DNA of 64,000 nt from Paracoccus nototheniae (lineage in GTDB: Bacteria > Pseudomonadota > Alphaproteobacteria > Rhodobacterales > Rhodobacteraceae). The stretch spans positions 1-64,000 of the forward strand of contig NZ_RQRT01000010.1 of the NCBI RefSeq assembly GCF_004335005.1, given 5' to 3'. The notes under the pieces were generated by a model that saw only the letters and a program-made list of their open reading frames with translations, made no database searches and was not told the origin of the DNA. This document shows positions 43,020 through 52,162 of this stretch, piece by piece; within the stretch, counting starts at the first letter, position 1, and each line of letters starts with the position of its first letter. Position numbers and translations under genes: made by a program.

Positions 43020-43135
43020 CCTCTTCTTCACAAAAATATCCTCGGGGGCCGTTCAGCGATTCGCCATCGGTCCGCGGACCGATGGACGTTGGCGGGGGGG
43101 GGGGGGGCGAAGCGCCCCCGGCCTTCCGCCCGCCC
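43020..43135 (-). repeat. GGATATTT-core repeat copy 6 (long form, reverse orientation)
   Basis: Plus strand begins CTCTTCTTCACAAAAATATC and CTCGGGGGCCGTTCAGCGAT, with TCGCCATCGGTCCGCGGACC and a long C/G hairpin arm. In reverse it aligns with copy 3 over the GATGGCG-ATCGCTGAAC segment. Lies between convergent DUF2235 and metF genes. Confidence 0.75.
43094..43107. repeat. 14-G homopolymer
   Basis: Uninterrupted run of 14 G inside repeat copy 6. At such length, replication slippage and sequencing error are both likely, so the exact number is uncertain. It is intergenic and does not affect a frame. Confidence 0.85.
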
Positions 43136-43149
43136 CTAAGGCCGGGCCA

Positions 43150-44022
43150 TCAGGCCACCGCTTCCAGCCCGCCCGCAGGCCGCACACCCAAGGCCGCGCA
43201 GACATCGCGGGTCAGCTCGGGCCGGTTCAGCGTATAGAAATGCAGCTGCCCGACGCCGCCCGCCGTCAGCGCTTCGCACAGATCGACGCTGAGGCTGGTG
43301 GCCAGCGCGCGGGTGGCCTCGGGGCCGTCCAGCGCGGCCATCTGGAACGCCTCTTCGGCCCAATCGGGAACTGCAGTGTTGCAGGTCGCGGCGAACCGCT
43401 TGGTTCCGGCCCAGCTTTGCACCGGCAGGATGCCGGGAATGATCGGCACGTCGATCCCCGCCGCAGCACATTTGTCGCGGAACCGGAAGAACGTGTCGGC
43501 CTCGAAGAAGAACTGGGTGATCGCGCTGGTGGCGCCCGCATCGATCTTGCGCTTCAGCCATGTGACATCGGCATCGGTATCGGCGCTGTCGGGATGGGGT
43601 TCGGGATAGGCGCCCACGCGGATGGTCATGTCGCCACGCGCCGCGATCGCCCTGATCAGCTCGACCGAGCTGGCAAACCCTTCGGGATGGGGGGTAAAGC
43701 GGTCGGCGCCCTTGGGGGCATCGCCGCGCAGGGCGACGATTTCGCGGATGCCGGCATCGGCATAGGATTGCACGATCTCCATCGTTTCGGCCTTGGTCGC
43801 CTCGACGCAGGTCAGATGCGCGGCGACCTGCAGACCGAACTGGCGGTTGATGGTCGTCACTGCCTCGTGGGTCAGCTGCCGCGTGGTGCCGCCCGCGCCA
43901 TAAGTGACCGACACGAAATCGGGCGCCAGCGGCGCCAGGGCGCGCGCCGTCTCCCACAGCCGGAACGAGGCATCCAGCGTCTTGGGCGGGAAGAACTCGA
44001 AGCTGATTCGGGGCGTGCTCAT
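43150..44022 (-). CDS. metF: 5,10-methylenetetrahydrofolate reductase
   Basis: FAD enzyme reducing methylene-THF to methyl-THF for methionine synthesis, 290 residues. N-terminal SFEFFPPKTLDASFRLWETA, DFVSVTYGAGGTTR, REIVALRGDAPKG and ITQFFFEADTFFRFRDKC are the expected family blocks. ATG 44022 directly precedes MSTPRI. Divergent from a MetR-type regulator across a 91-base gap that contains a palindrome. Confidence 0.95.
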   Translation of the reverse strand: MSTPRISFEFFPPKTLDASFRLWETARALAPLAPDFVSVTYGAGGTTRQLTHEAVTTINRQFGLQVAAHLTCVEATKAETMEIVQSYADAGIREIVALRGDAPKGADRFTPHPEGFASSVELIRAIAARGDMTIRVGAYPEPHPDSADTDADVTWLKRKIDAGATSAITQFFFEADTFFRFRDKCAAAGIDVPIIPGILPVQSWAGTKRFAATCNTAVPDWAEEAFQMAALDGPEATRALATSLSVDLCEALTAGGVGQLHFYTLNRPELTRDVCAALGVRPAGGLEAVA

Positions 44023-44085
44023 GACAGATCCTTTCGGTTGGCGGGTCTTGTGCCATGGCCGGCGGCGTGAGACAAATTCATAATC

Positions 44086-44102
44086 CTCAAGTTAAACCTG
44101 AG
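44086..44102. promoter_or_regulatory. Candidate MetR operator between metF and metR
   Basis: Palindrome CTCAxGTTxAACxTGAG, 17 bases, with all arms matching apart from three unpaired positions. LysR-type sites are short palindromes in such divergent gaps. It lies 12 bases before the metR start codon. Confidence 0.55.
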
Positions 44103-44113
44103 ACTGGCTCATC

Positions 44114-45028
44114 ATGCATCTGGAATTGCGCCATCTGCGGACCGTTCACGCCATTCACGAACAGGGCGGTCTGGCCCGTGCCGCCGAGGTTCTGAACATC
44201 ACCCAATCCGCCCTGTCCCATCAGGTCAAGGCGCTTGAGGAACAGGCCGGGGTCGAGCTGTTCGTCCGCCGCACCAAGCCCATGCGCCTGTCCGCCGCGG
44301 GCATGCGCCTGTTGCGGCTGGCCGAACAGGTGCTGCCGCTGGTCGTCGCGACCGAGGCCGAATTCAAGGGCGTCGAGGCCGGGCGCATCGGACGGCTGCA
44401 TATCGCGATGGAATGCCACGCCTGTTTCGACTGGCTGCTGCCGGTGCTGGACATCTTTCGCCGCGCCTGGCCCGATGTCGATGTGGACATCCGCCAGCGG
44501 CTGGCCTTTGGCGCGCTGCCCGCGCTGGTGCGCGAAGAGGTCGATCTGGTGATCTCGTCCGACCCTGAGGATCTGCCGGGCGTCACCTTCCAGCCGCTGT
44601 TCGATTACGCCCCCACGCTGGTCGTGCCTGCGGGTCATCCGCTGGTGGCCAAGGGCCATGCCGATCCCGCCGATCTGGTGACCGAGGTGCTGATCACCTA
44701 TCCGATGGACCGCGCCCGGCTGGATGTGTTCAGCCAGTTCCTGACCCCCGCAGGCATCGAGCCGCTGCGCCAGCGCACGGTGGAACTGACCGCCGTGGCG
44801 GTGATGCTGGTCGCATCGGGTCGCGGCGTGGCGGTCATGCCGGATTGGGTCTTGCGGCGCGAGGCTGCCAATCCCGAACTGGCGCTGCTGCCCCTGGGAC
44901 CGCAGGGGATCCGGCGCAGGCTTTATGCGGCGGTGCGGACGGGCGATCTGGCCCAGCCCTATATGGCGCATGTGCTGCGCCTGTCGCGGACCGAGCCGTT
45001 GCGGATGCTGCGAGGCCCCATGACATGA
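44114..45028 (+). CDS. metR: LysR-family regulator, MetR-like
   Basis: 304 residues. LysR HTH: LELRHLRTVHAIHEQGGLARAAEVLNITQSALSHQVKALEEQ in the first 50 residues. The effector domain contains LHIAMECHACFDWLLPVLD and ISSDPEDLPGVTFQPLFDY, which match the MetR group that senses homocysteine. Its divergence from metF supports a role as activator of methionine genes. ATG 44114 is close to the candidate operator, implying autoregulation. Confidence 0.9.
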   Translation: MHLELRHLRTVHAIHEQGGLARAAEVLNITQSALSHQVKALEEQAGVELFVRRTKPMRLSAAGMRLLRLAEQVLPLVVATEAEFKGVEAGRIGRLHIAMECHACFDWLLPVLDIFRRAWPDVDVDIRQRLAFGALPALVREEVDLVISSDPEDLPGVTFQPLFDYAPTLVVPAGHPLVAKGHADPADLVTEVLITYPMDRARLDVFSQFLTPAGIEPLRQRTVELTAVAVMLVASGRGVAVMPDWVLRREAANPELALLPLGPQGIRRRLYAAVRTGDLAQPYMAHVLRLSRTEPLRMLRGPMT

Positions 45029-45149
45029 CGCCCTGCAACCGGATGGTCCGCGACTTGCCAGACCCGTTCCGACGGGCCGTGGCGTGACGCTTGGCATTCC
45101 GGCGCGTCTGCCCTAAGACCCAGCCCAACCCCAAACGCCGGAGCACCCG

Positions 45150-45938
45150 ATGGCAAGCGCCAATCTGAACGTCATGATCAAGGCCGCCCGCAAGGCCGGG
45201 CGCGGCCTCGTCAAGGATTTCCGCGAGGTCGAAAATCTGCAGGTCAGCGTCAAGGGCGCCGGCGATTTCGTCACCCGTGCCGACCGCGAGGCCGAGCGGG
45301 TGATCAAGGAAGAGCTGATGAACGCGCGCCCCAGCTATGGCTGGCTGGGCGAGGAAACCGGCGAAGAGGCGGGCGAAGACCCCACCCGCCGCTGGATCGT
45401 CGATCCCTTGGACGGGACCACGAACTATCTGCACGGGCTGCCGCATTGGGCTGTCTCGATCGCGCTGGAGCATAAGAAGGAAATCGTCGCCGCCGTCATC
45501 TTTGACGCCGCCAAGGACGAGATGTTCATTGCCGAAAAAGGCACCGGCGCCTATATGAACGACCAGCGGCTGCGCGTCTCGGGCCGCACCCGGCTGACCG
45601 ATTCGATCTTTGCCACCGGCATCCCCTTTGCCGGGCGCGGACCCTTGCCTGCCGCCTTGCAGGATCTGGCGCAGCTGATGCCGGTCTGTGCGGGCGTGCG
45701 CCGGTTCGGTGCGGCCTCGCTGGATCTGGCCTATGTCGCCTCGGGCCGCTTTGACGGTTATTGGGAACGCGGCAATAAGCCTTGGGACGTGGCCGCAGGC
45801 ATCCTGATGGTGCGCGAGGCGGGCGGGTTCGTTCACGGCATCCGCGAAAACGACGATCCGCTGGAATCGGGCCGCATCGTCGCCGCCAACCCGACCCTGC
45901 TGGAGCCCTTCGCCAAGATCATCCGCGCCCGCGACTGA
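45150..45938 (+). CDS. suhB: Inositol monophosphatase family protein (SuhB)
   Basis: Mg-dependent phosphatase, 262 residues. EETGEE near residue 70, metal motif WIVDPLDGTTNYLHGLPHW (about 82-100) and the C-terminal GYWERGNKPWDVAAGILMVREAGG block are intact. SuhB hydrolyses inositol-1-phosphate and in E. coli also joins transcription antitermination complexes. Start MASANLNVMIKAARKAGR is typical. Closed by a strong terminator. Confidence 0.93.
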   Translation: MASANLNVMIKAARKAGRGLVKDFREVENLQVSVKGAGDFVTRADREAERVIKEELMNARPSYGWLGEETGEEAGEDPTRRWIVDPLDGTTNYLHGLPHWAVSIALEHKKEIVAAVIFDAAKDEMFIAEKGTGAYMNDQRLRVSGRTRLTDSIFATGIPFAGRGPLPAALQDLAQLMPVCAGVRRFGAASLDLAYVASGRFDGYWERGNKPWDVAAGILMVREAGGFVHGIRENDDPLESGRIVAANPTLLEPFAKIIRARD

Positions 45939-45972
45939 TCCGCCTGCCAAGGGACCGGGCATTCGTGCCACA

Positions 45973-46005
45973 AAGGCCGGGTTGCACGTCGTGCAACCCG
46001 GCCTT
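45973..46005 (+). terminator. Terminator after suhB
   Basis: 33-base near-perfect palindrome: arm AAGGCCGGGTTGCACG, central T, arm CGTGCAACCCGGCCTT. The flanking T content is modest (TTGCCTT). Confidence 0.8.
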
Positions 46006-46055
46006 GCCTTGACCTGATGACGATCAAGCGCGCAACAGGGGGCATTCGCGAAAGA

Positions 46056-47039
46056 ATGCCCATGCCCGACGACCGATCCGCCCCGCCCCCTTCTGCCGAC
46101 ACCACCCCTTATGCGGGGTCGGTGGCTGCGGCATCCGCCGCACCGCCGGTGCCGCCAGTCACCCCGCGCCCGGCGCGCGACCGCACCGGGCTGGCGATCG
46201 CGATGATGTGCGCGGTCAGCCTGATCTTTGCCTTTCAGGATGTCTTTTCACGAATGCTGGGCGGGGCCTATCCGCCGGTTCTGGTGGTGATGATCCGATA
46301 CTGGATCTTTGCGCTGTTCGTGATCGCGCTTGTCTCTCGCCAGCCGGGCGGGCTGAAACGCGCCATCCGCACCAAACGACCGCTGACCCAGATCGCCCGG
46401 GGCGTCATTCTGGCGCTGGAGGTGGTGATCATGGTCGAGGCTTTTGTCCGCCTTGGCCTGATCGAAACCCATGCCGTCTTTTCCGTCTATCCGCTGCTGG
46501 TCGCGGCCCTGTCCGGCCCGGTTCTGGGCGAAAGCGTCGGCTGGCGGCGCTGGACGGCGATCGCCATCGGTTTTCTGGGCATTCTGGTGATCCTGAACCC
46601 CGGCGGGGGCGTGGTCAGCCTGACCGCGCTGCTGCCCTTTGCCGCAGCCCTGATGTTCGCGCTGTACGGGTTGTTGACGCGGCATGTGTCGCGCGACGAT
46701 CCGGCGATGGTCAGTTTCTTCTGGACCGGCATCTCGGGCGCCGTCGCGGTCACGCTGATCGGCATCTGGGACTGGCAATGGCTGGCGCCGCTGGATTGGG
46801 TCTGGATGATCTGCCTGTGCGTCTGCGGCATGTCCTCGCATTACCTGATGATCCGCAGCTATGAGATGGCCGAGGCGTCGGCCCTGCAACCCTTTGCCTA
46901 TACCCAGCTGGTCTGGGTCAGTTTTCTGGGCGTGTTCCTGTTCAACGAGACGCTGCGCCCGAATGTCGTGCTGGGCGCGGCGATCATCGTCGCGGCCAGC
47001 ATCTTCACTCTGTGGCGGCAGCGGCAGAAATCGGCGTGA
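46056..47039 (+). CDS. DMT (EamA) family transporter
   Basis: Ten-helix drug/metabolite transporter, about 327 residues, with two EamA repeats. A ~45-residue Pro/Ala-rich cytoplasmic N-terminus precedes helix 1 (GLAIAMMCAVSLIFAFQDVFS). VFSVYPLLVAALSGPVLGESVG closes the first repeat and QPFAYTQLVWVSFLGVFLFNETL the second. Start is uncertain between ATG 46056 and ATG 46017. Its 3' end overlaps the convergent lytic transglycosylase gene by 35 bases. Substrate unknown. Confidence 0.88.
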   Translation: MPMPDDRSAPPPSADTTPYAGSVAAASAAPPVPPVTPRPARDRTGLAIAMMCAVSLIFAFQDVFSRMLGGAYPPVLVVMIRYWIFALFVIALVSRQPGGLKRAIRTKRPLTQIARGVILALEVVIMVEAFVRLGLIETHAVFSVYPLLVAALSGPVLGESVGWRRWTAIAIGFLGILVILNPGGGVVSLTALLPFAAALMFALYGLLTRHVSRDDPAMVSFFWTGISGAVAVTLIGIWDWQWLAPLDWVWMICLCVCGMSSHYLMIRSYEMAEASALQPFAYTQLVWVSFLGVFLFNETLRPNVVLGAAIIVAASIFTLWRQRQKSA

Positions 47040-49068
47040 ACCATCCGTCCGGCAAGGGCGGGCCGATAAAGGGTTTGGGGTAGGGCCGCGTCGACAAAGC
47101 CAGCGTCAGCCGCGCGGGCGGGGGCGGCACCGCGCCGCCGCCCGACAGATCCCACCGGGTGACGACGGGCGCGGGCTTGCCATGGATGCGGGCGCGATAG
47201 ATGGGCAGCGCCTCGGCCACGCGCATGACATAGTTGCGGGTCTCGTCAAAGGGGATCAGCTCGACCCAGTCCACCGGGTCGGCGCCCTTGCGCAGATCGC
47301 CGAAATCGCCCAGCCAGCGCGCCGGTCGCCCCGGCCCGGCATTGTAGCCCGAGGCGATCAGCGCGATCGACGGGCCGAACCGTTCCGTCAGATCGACCAG
47401 ATATTGCGACCCGATCCGCGCGTTATAGGCCGCATCGCTGGACAGGCGGCCCAGATCATAGGGGATGCGCAATTGCCGCGTGACCTGTTCCGCCGTGCCG
47501 GGCATGACCTGCATCAGCCCCTGCGCGCCCACCGGGCTGCTGGCGGTAAAGTTGAATTCCGATTCCTGCCGGGCGATGGCCATGACCAGTTCGGGGGGCA
47601 CGCCCAGATCCTCGCGTTCCAGACCGGTCAGCGGGAAATGCGCGACCGGCCAGATGACGCCCTGACTGGCCGATTGCTTGGCCAGACGCAGCCCGTGCCA
47701 GGGCGTGCCGGCCTCGTACATCAGGCGCGACATGCGGGCAATGTCCTCGGGCGTCGAGGATTGAGCCAGATGCAGCAGGAACCGCTGCGCGTCGTCCCGC
47801 CTGCCGCTGGCGATCAGCCACAGACCGGCACGGAACAGGCCGTTTTCGCGCAGCGCGCTGCCGCGCCAGTCGGGCAGGCTGTCGATGGCCGGATCGGCCA
47901 CGGCATAATCGGCGGGCAAAGGCGCGCCGGTCTTTTCCATCGCCAACTGCCCGTAATAGGTGCCGGGCAGGTCGGCTGCCGCCTCATAGGCGGCGCTCGC
48001 CGCAGCATCGTCGCCAAGCGCCTCATGCGCGCGGCCCTGCCAGTAATGCGCGCGCGAGGTGCTGATCGCCGCCCCCACCACGGTTTCCAGATGCAGGAAA
48101 TGGTCCAGCGCCCGGCCCGGATCGCCGGTCTTCAGCGCGGCAAAGCCCGCCAGCCATTCCAGATCGGGATAATGCCGGTTGCCGGGGGGCAGGAAATGCG
48201 GGCTGGCCAGCCGCAAGGCGCGTGGCCAGTCGCCATTGCGCATGGCCAGCCGTGCGTAATCGACCCGCATCGAGGCCCATTGGCCGGGATCGCGCAATCC
48301 CTCGGCGCTGCCCGAGGCCTCCAGCATCAGCGCCTGTGCGCCCTCGTGCTGGCGGGCACCGACGCGCCAGTTGAACCGGTCCATCGTCAGGCCCGGATCG
48401 GCGCGCAGGGGTTCCGGCAAGGCCAGAATCAGGTCGTCCACGCCGGCGCGCCCGGCCTGCAGGGCGATGCGGGCGCGTGGCAGGGGGCGCTGATTCTCGG
48501 GCAGGCGGGCCAGCAGGCGCTCGGCCCCGGCCCATTCGCCCGCGTCCAGCAGCGCGGTGACACGGGCGGGGATCAGCGCGGCCAGATCGGGATGGGCGGT
48601 CAGCAGCGCAGCCTCGTCCGCCGCCGACAGGGGCTGGCGGGAAAAGACGGCGTTGCGCATCGCCGCGGCCTCGGCGGGGGGCAGGACCGCGTTCAGCGCC
48701 TCCACCCCGCTGCGGGTGGCGGGCAGACGGTCGGTGAACCACAACCGGATGTCGTCGGGGTCCGCGCCGGGGCGCAGTTTGGCCTCGCCCCGTTCGATCA
48801 GCAGATCGAGGCCGGGCCAGTCGGGGTTTTCGCGCAGGAACGCGGCATAGTCGGAAAATTCGCCAAATCCCGCACGCAGGGCGTGCCAGCCGACCAGCGC
48901 CTCGGCCAGCGGGCCCGCGCGCAGGGCGGCGTCGCGGGCGGTCACCCAGTCCCGCGCCTCGGTCGCGGCCAGAGCCAGCGCCATCGCGCCCGGATCCTCG
49001 GCCCGCGCGGGGAGGGCAAGCGGCAGGGCCAGAAGCCCCGCGATCATCATGTCTCGCAGAAGTCGCAT
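47005..49068 (-). CDS. Soluble lytic murein transglycosylase (Slt-like)
   Basis: Periplasmic enzyme that cleaves peptidoglycan to 1,6-anhydromuropeptides. 687 residues: signal peptide [23 protein letters not shown], a long superhelical alpha-repeat region (residues about 25-460) as in Slt70, and a C-terminal GH23 domain with catalytic Glu in [30 protein letters not shown] (segments) and [16 protein letters not shown]. Start 49068 has AGGA at good spacing; 49074 is the alternative. Divergent from dapA, convergent with the DMT gene. Confidence 0.92.
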   Translation of the reverse strand: MRLLRDMMIAGLLALPLALPARAEDPGAMALALAATEARDWVTARDAALRAGPLAEALVGWHALRAGFGEFSDYAAFLRENPDWPGLDLLIERGEAKLRPGADPDDIRLWFTDRLPATRSGVEALNAVLPPAEAAAMRNAVFSRQPLSAADEAALLTAHPDLAALIPARVTALLDAGEWAGAERLLARLPENQRPLPRARIALQAGRAGVDDLILALPEPLRADPGLTMDRFNWRVGARQHEGAQALMLEASGSAEGLRDPGQWASMRVDYARLAMRNGDWPRALRLASPHFLPPGNRHYPDLEWLAGFAALKTGDPGRALDHFLHLETVVGAAISTSRAHYWQGRAHEALGDDAAASAAYEAAADLPGTYYGQLAMEKTGAPLPADYAVADPAIDSLPDWRGSALRENGLFRAGLWLIASGRRDDAQRFLLHLAQSSTPEDIARMSRLMYEAGTPWHGLRLAKQSASQGVIWPVAHFPLTGLEREDLGVPPELVMAIARQESEFNFTASSPVGAQGLMQVMPGTAEQVTRQLRIPYDLGRLSSDAAYNARIGSQYLVDLTERFGPSIALIASGYNAGPGRPARWLGDFGDLRKGADPVDWVELIPFDETRNYVMRVAEALPIYRARIHGKPAPVVTRWDLSGGGAVPPPPARLTLALSTRPYPKPFIGPPLPDGWFTPISAAAATE

Positions 49069-49180
49069 CACCATCCTGTGTCGCCGCCAAAGCGCGGCCA
49101 TGCAATTCACAACCTTGGCAAGTTCGCCGCCCGAGGATAGGGAAGCCCCAATCGAAAGATCCCAATTCAAGGAGCGTGTC

Positions 49181-50056
49181 ATGTTCAAAGGGTCTCTGCC
49201 AGCCCTCGTCACGCCGTTCACACCGGACGGCGAGCTGGATCTGCACACGCTGAAAAAGCTGGTCGAATGGCATATCGATCAGGGCACGCATGGTCTGGTG
49301 CCCGTGGGCACGACCGGCGAAAGCCCGACCCTGACCCATGACGAACATCGTCTGGTCATCGAAGAGGTCGTGCGTGCGGTCAATGGCCGCATCCCCGTCA
49401 TCGCCGGGGCCGGGTCCAATTCCACCCGCGAGGGGATCGGCCTGTTGCAGCACGCGGCCTCGGTCGGGGCGGATGCGGGGCTGGTGGTGACGCCCTATTA
49501 CAACAAGCCGACGCAGGCCGGGCTGATCGCGCATTACACCGCGTTGACCGATGCCTGCGATCTGCCGATCATCATCTATAACATCCCCGGACGGTCGGTC
49601 ATCGACATGATGCCCGAGACGATGGGCGTGCTGGCGCGCATCCCCTCGATCATCGGGGTCAAGGACGCGACCGGACGGCTGGAACGGGTCAGCTGCCAGC
49701 GCATGACCTGCGGGCCCGATTTCGTGCAGTTGTCGGGCGAGGATGCCACCGCGCTTGGCTTCAACGCCCATGGTGGGGTCGGGTGCATCAGCGTCACCGC
49801 CAATGTGGCGCCGCGCCTGTGCGCGCAGTTCCAGGAGGCGACCCTGCGCGGCGATTACGCCGAGGCTTTGGCGTTGCAGGACCGGCTGATGCCGCTGCAT
49901 CTGGCGATCTTTGTCGAGCCGGGGCTGGTGGGCGCGAAATACGCCATGTCGCGTTTGGGGCTGTGCGACGAGCGCGTACGCCTGCCCCTGACGCCACTGA
50001 CCGAGCCGACGCGGCATCTGATCGATGCTGCGCTGGAGCATGCTGGCTTGGTGTGA
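49181..50056 (+). CDS. dapA: 4-hydroxy-tetrahydrodipicolinate synthase
   Basis: Condenses pyruvate with aspartate semialdehyde in lysine/diaminopimelate synthesis. 291 residues. [14 protein letters not shown] (residues about 43-56), the catalytic tyrosine in [11 protein letters not shown] (near 133), Schiff-base lysine in [13 protein letters not shown] (near 162) and [12 protein letters not shown] are as in the family. AAGGAGCG precedes ATG 49181. Shares its aspartate semialdehyde substrate with the polyamine dehydrogenase at 5.4 kb. Confidence 0.97.
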   Translation: MFKGSLPALVTPFTPDGELDLHTLKKLVEWHIDQGTHGLVPVGTTGESPTLTHDEHRLVIEEVVRAVNGRIPVIAGAGSNSTREGIGLLQHAASVGADAGLVVTPYYNKPTQAGLIAHYTALTDACDLPIIIYNIPGRSVIDMMPETMGVLARIPSIIGVKDATGRLERVSCQRMTCGPDFVQLSGEDATALGFNAHGGVGCISVTANVAPRLCAQFQEATLRGDYAEALALQDRLMPLHLAIFVEPGLVGAKYAMSRLGLCDERVRLPLTPLTEPTRHLIDAALEHAGLV

Positions 50057-50070
50057 TTTGCGTCCCGCGA

Positions 50071-50126
50071 GGGCGGGGGGCCAGCCCCCCGGACCCCCCG
50101 GGATATTTATATGAAGAAGAAATCGT
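50071..50126 (+). repeat. GGATATTT-core repeat copy 7
   Basis: Hairpin GGGGGGCCAGCCCCCC, then GGACCCCCCGGGATATTTAT and ATGAAGAAGAAA. Follows dapA. Nearly identical in its first half to copy 2. Confidence 0.75.
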
Positions 50127-50136
50127 GGCGCTGCCG

Positions 50137-51336
50137 CTAGGTGAGGCCGAGGCCGGTGCGCATCATCAGGCGGCGCAGGGGGGGCAGGCCGTGCAGGCCG
50201 CCCAGGGCTGCGGCGCGCAGGTCGCGCAGTGGGCGCAGGCCGGTCTGGCTGGTGCGGTTCAGAGCGTCGATGCCGATCATGCGGGCCAGCGCCTCGGGGC
50301 GGCGGGTGCGGTCATAGCGGGCCAATGAGGCCGCGCTGCCCGGATCGGCGCGGCTGAGATCCAGCAGGGCTGCCAGATCGGCAAGGCTCATGTTCAGGCC
50401 CTGCGCGCCGATGGGCGGTAGGACATGCGCGGCCTCGGCGATCAGGGCGGTGCGGGGACCACTGAAGCGGTCGGCGATCTGGCTGATGATCGGCCATTCG
50501 CTTAGCGCGGCGGCCGGCGTCAGGTGGCCCAGCACATCGGCCGAGCGGGCGTTCAGGGCGGCGGTGAAGTCCGCGGCGGGCAGGGCGCGCAGGCGGGCGG
50601 TCTCGCGGCCGTTTTCCATCCAGACCACGGCAGATGCCGGTTTGCCGTCGCGGTCGGGCAGGGGCACCAGCGTGAAGGGGCCGCCCGAGCGGTGCACCTC
50701 GGTCGAGATGTTGTGATGGGGGCGGTCATGGGTGACGGCGAAGGCCAGCGCCTTTTGCCCATAGCGCCATGTGCGGGTGCCGATGCCAAGCGCGCGGCGC
50801 ACGGGGGAATCCCGCCCGTCGGCGCCGATCAGCAGGCGGGCACGCAGGCGGCGGCCATCGGTCAGGGTAACGATCGCGCCCTCGTCCCTGGCCAGCACCG
50901 TGGCGGTGCCGGTGCCGGGCAGAAAGCGGACGGTCTGCAAACCGTCGAGCCGGGCCGAGATCTCGCGCCGCAACAGCCAGTTGGGCAGGTTCCAGCCAAA
51001 GGGCTGGTCGCCGATCTCGGCGGCGTCGAAATCGCGGATCAGGCGGGGCTGCGGATCGCGCCCCCCGGCATCGACGATGCGCATGACCTGCAGCGCGGTG
51101 GCATGAGGCGCCAGCCTGTCCCACAGCCCGATCCGGTCCAGCAGGGCGACCGACGGCATCAGGAAGGCGGTCGAGCGCAGATCGGCGCCTGCCGCGCTCT
51201 CGTCGGTGACGGGCGGGGCGGGATCGACGCAAAGGACCGAGAACCCCTCGGCGCCAAAGGCTGCGGCGGCGATCAGCCCGGCGATCCCTGCGCCCGAGAT
51301 CAGGATGTCGATATCGTCGATGCGCGTGCCGGTCAT
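50137..51336 (-). CDS. UbiH/UbiF/COQ6-family FAD monooxygenase
   Basis: Class A flavoprotein hydroxylase, 399 residues, probably acting on a ring position in ubiquinone synthesis. FAD motif ILISGAGIAGLIAAAAFGAEG (residues about 11-31), the DG motif LIGADGRDSPVRRALGI near 170 and the second FAD motif ALIAEAAHVLPPIGAQGLNMSLAD near 295, in which the usual GDAAH reads AEAAH. Which ring carbon it hydroxylates cannot be told. Converges with dapA across a repeat. Confidence 0.85.
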   Translation of the reverse strand: MTGTRIDDIDILISGAGIAGLIAAAAFGAEGFSVLCVDPAPPVTDESAAGADLRSTAFLMPSVALLDRIGLWDRLAPHATALQVMRIVDAGGRDPQPRLIRDFDAAEIGDQPFGWNLPNWLLRREISARLDGLQTVRFLPGTGTATVLARDEGAIVTLTDGRRLRARLLIGADGRDSPVRRALGIGTRTWRYGQKALAFAVTHDRPHHNISTEVHRSGGPFTLVPLPDRDGKPASAVVWMENGRETARLRALPAADFTAALNARSADVLGHLTPAAALSEWPIISQIADRFSGPRTALIAEAAHVLPPIGAQGLNMSLADLAALLDLSRADPGSAASLARYDRTRRPEALARMIGIDALNRTSQTGLRPLRDLRAAALGGLHGLPPLRRLMMRTGLGLT

Positions 51337-51428
51337 GGGACAGCCCTTTTTGCCTGAGGCCTTATCCTGCCCGTCCCGCCGTCCCGGCGAAAGGGGGAAC
51401 GCTGTCGCAGGCCCCCGTCATGTCAGCG

Positions 51429-52103
51429 TCAGGACCGCGTCAGGTCGCGCAGAAATCCGGTCAGATCGAAGGTCTGATGATGGACATGCGGCCCCGGCGC
51501 CGCCAGGAGCGCATCGGGGCCGTGGCGGCCGGGGCCCACCAGCACGGTGCGCATCCCCAGATCATGGGGGACGACCAGATTGCGGGGGTCATCCTCGAAG
51601 AAGGCGGCGCGGCCCGGATCGATTCGGGCCGCCGTCAGGACGCGGTGAAAGGCCTCGGCGCCCGGCTTGGGGTGAAAGCCGGTTTCCTCGATGCCATAGA
51701 CCGCCTCGAACAGATCGTCGGGCAGGGCACGGGCGGCCAGAACGCGCCGCGCATAGGCGGCATCGCCATTGGTGTGGATGATCCGCCGCCCCGGCAGGGC
51801 TGCGATCGCATCCGCCAGATCGGGATCGGGGGTCAGGACCGAAAAGTCGATATCATGCACATCGGCCAGATAGGCTGTCGGATCGATCGCATGGTCGGCC
51901 ATCAGCCCGGCCAGCGTGGTGCCGTGCAGGCGCCAGTAATCGACCCGCAACCGGTTGGCGTGATCCTGCGCCACGCCAAGGCTGCGCATCATATAGGCTG
52001 TCATCCGCGTCTCGATCTGCGCGAAAAGCTGCGCCTCGGGCGGGTAGAGGGTGTTGTCCAGATCAAAGATCCAGACCTGAACGTTCGAAAAATCCATGGC
52101 CAT
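51429..52103 (-). CDS. HAD-family hydrolase, pyrimidine 5'-nucleotidase type
   Basis: About 224 residues. HAD motif I WIFDLDNTLYPPEAQLFAQI (DxDxT), motif II IIHTNGDAAYARRVL, motif III lysine in GFHPKPGAEAFHRVL and motif IV FFEDDPRNLVVPHDLGM. The DLDNTLYPP form is typical of the Sdt1-like pyrimidine nucleotidases. Start 52103 or 52097; neither has a good ribosome site. Upstream divergent GntR gene. Confidence 0.87.
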   Translation of the reverse strand: MAMDFSNVQVWIFDLDNTLYPPEAQLFAQIETRMTAYMMRSLGVAQDHANRLRVDYWRLHGTTLAGLMADHAIDPTAYLADVHDIDFSVLTPDPDLADAIAALPGRRIIHTNGDAAYARRVLAARALPDDLFEAVYGIEETGFHPKPGAEAFHRVLTAARIDPGRAAFFEDDPRNLVVPHDLGMRTVLVGPGRHGPDALLAAPGPHVHHQTFDLTGFLRDLTRS

Positions 52104-52162
52104 GCCATAACCGGGCCGGCGCGCGCTTGCAATTCGCGGCGGCAGGGCCAATCGTCGGCGGC

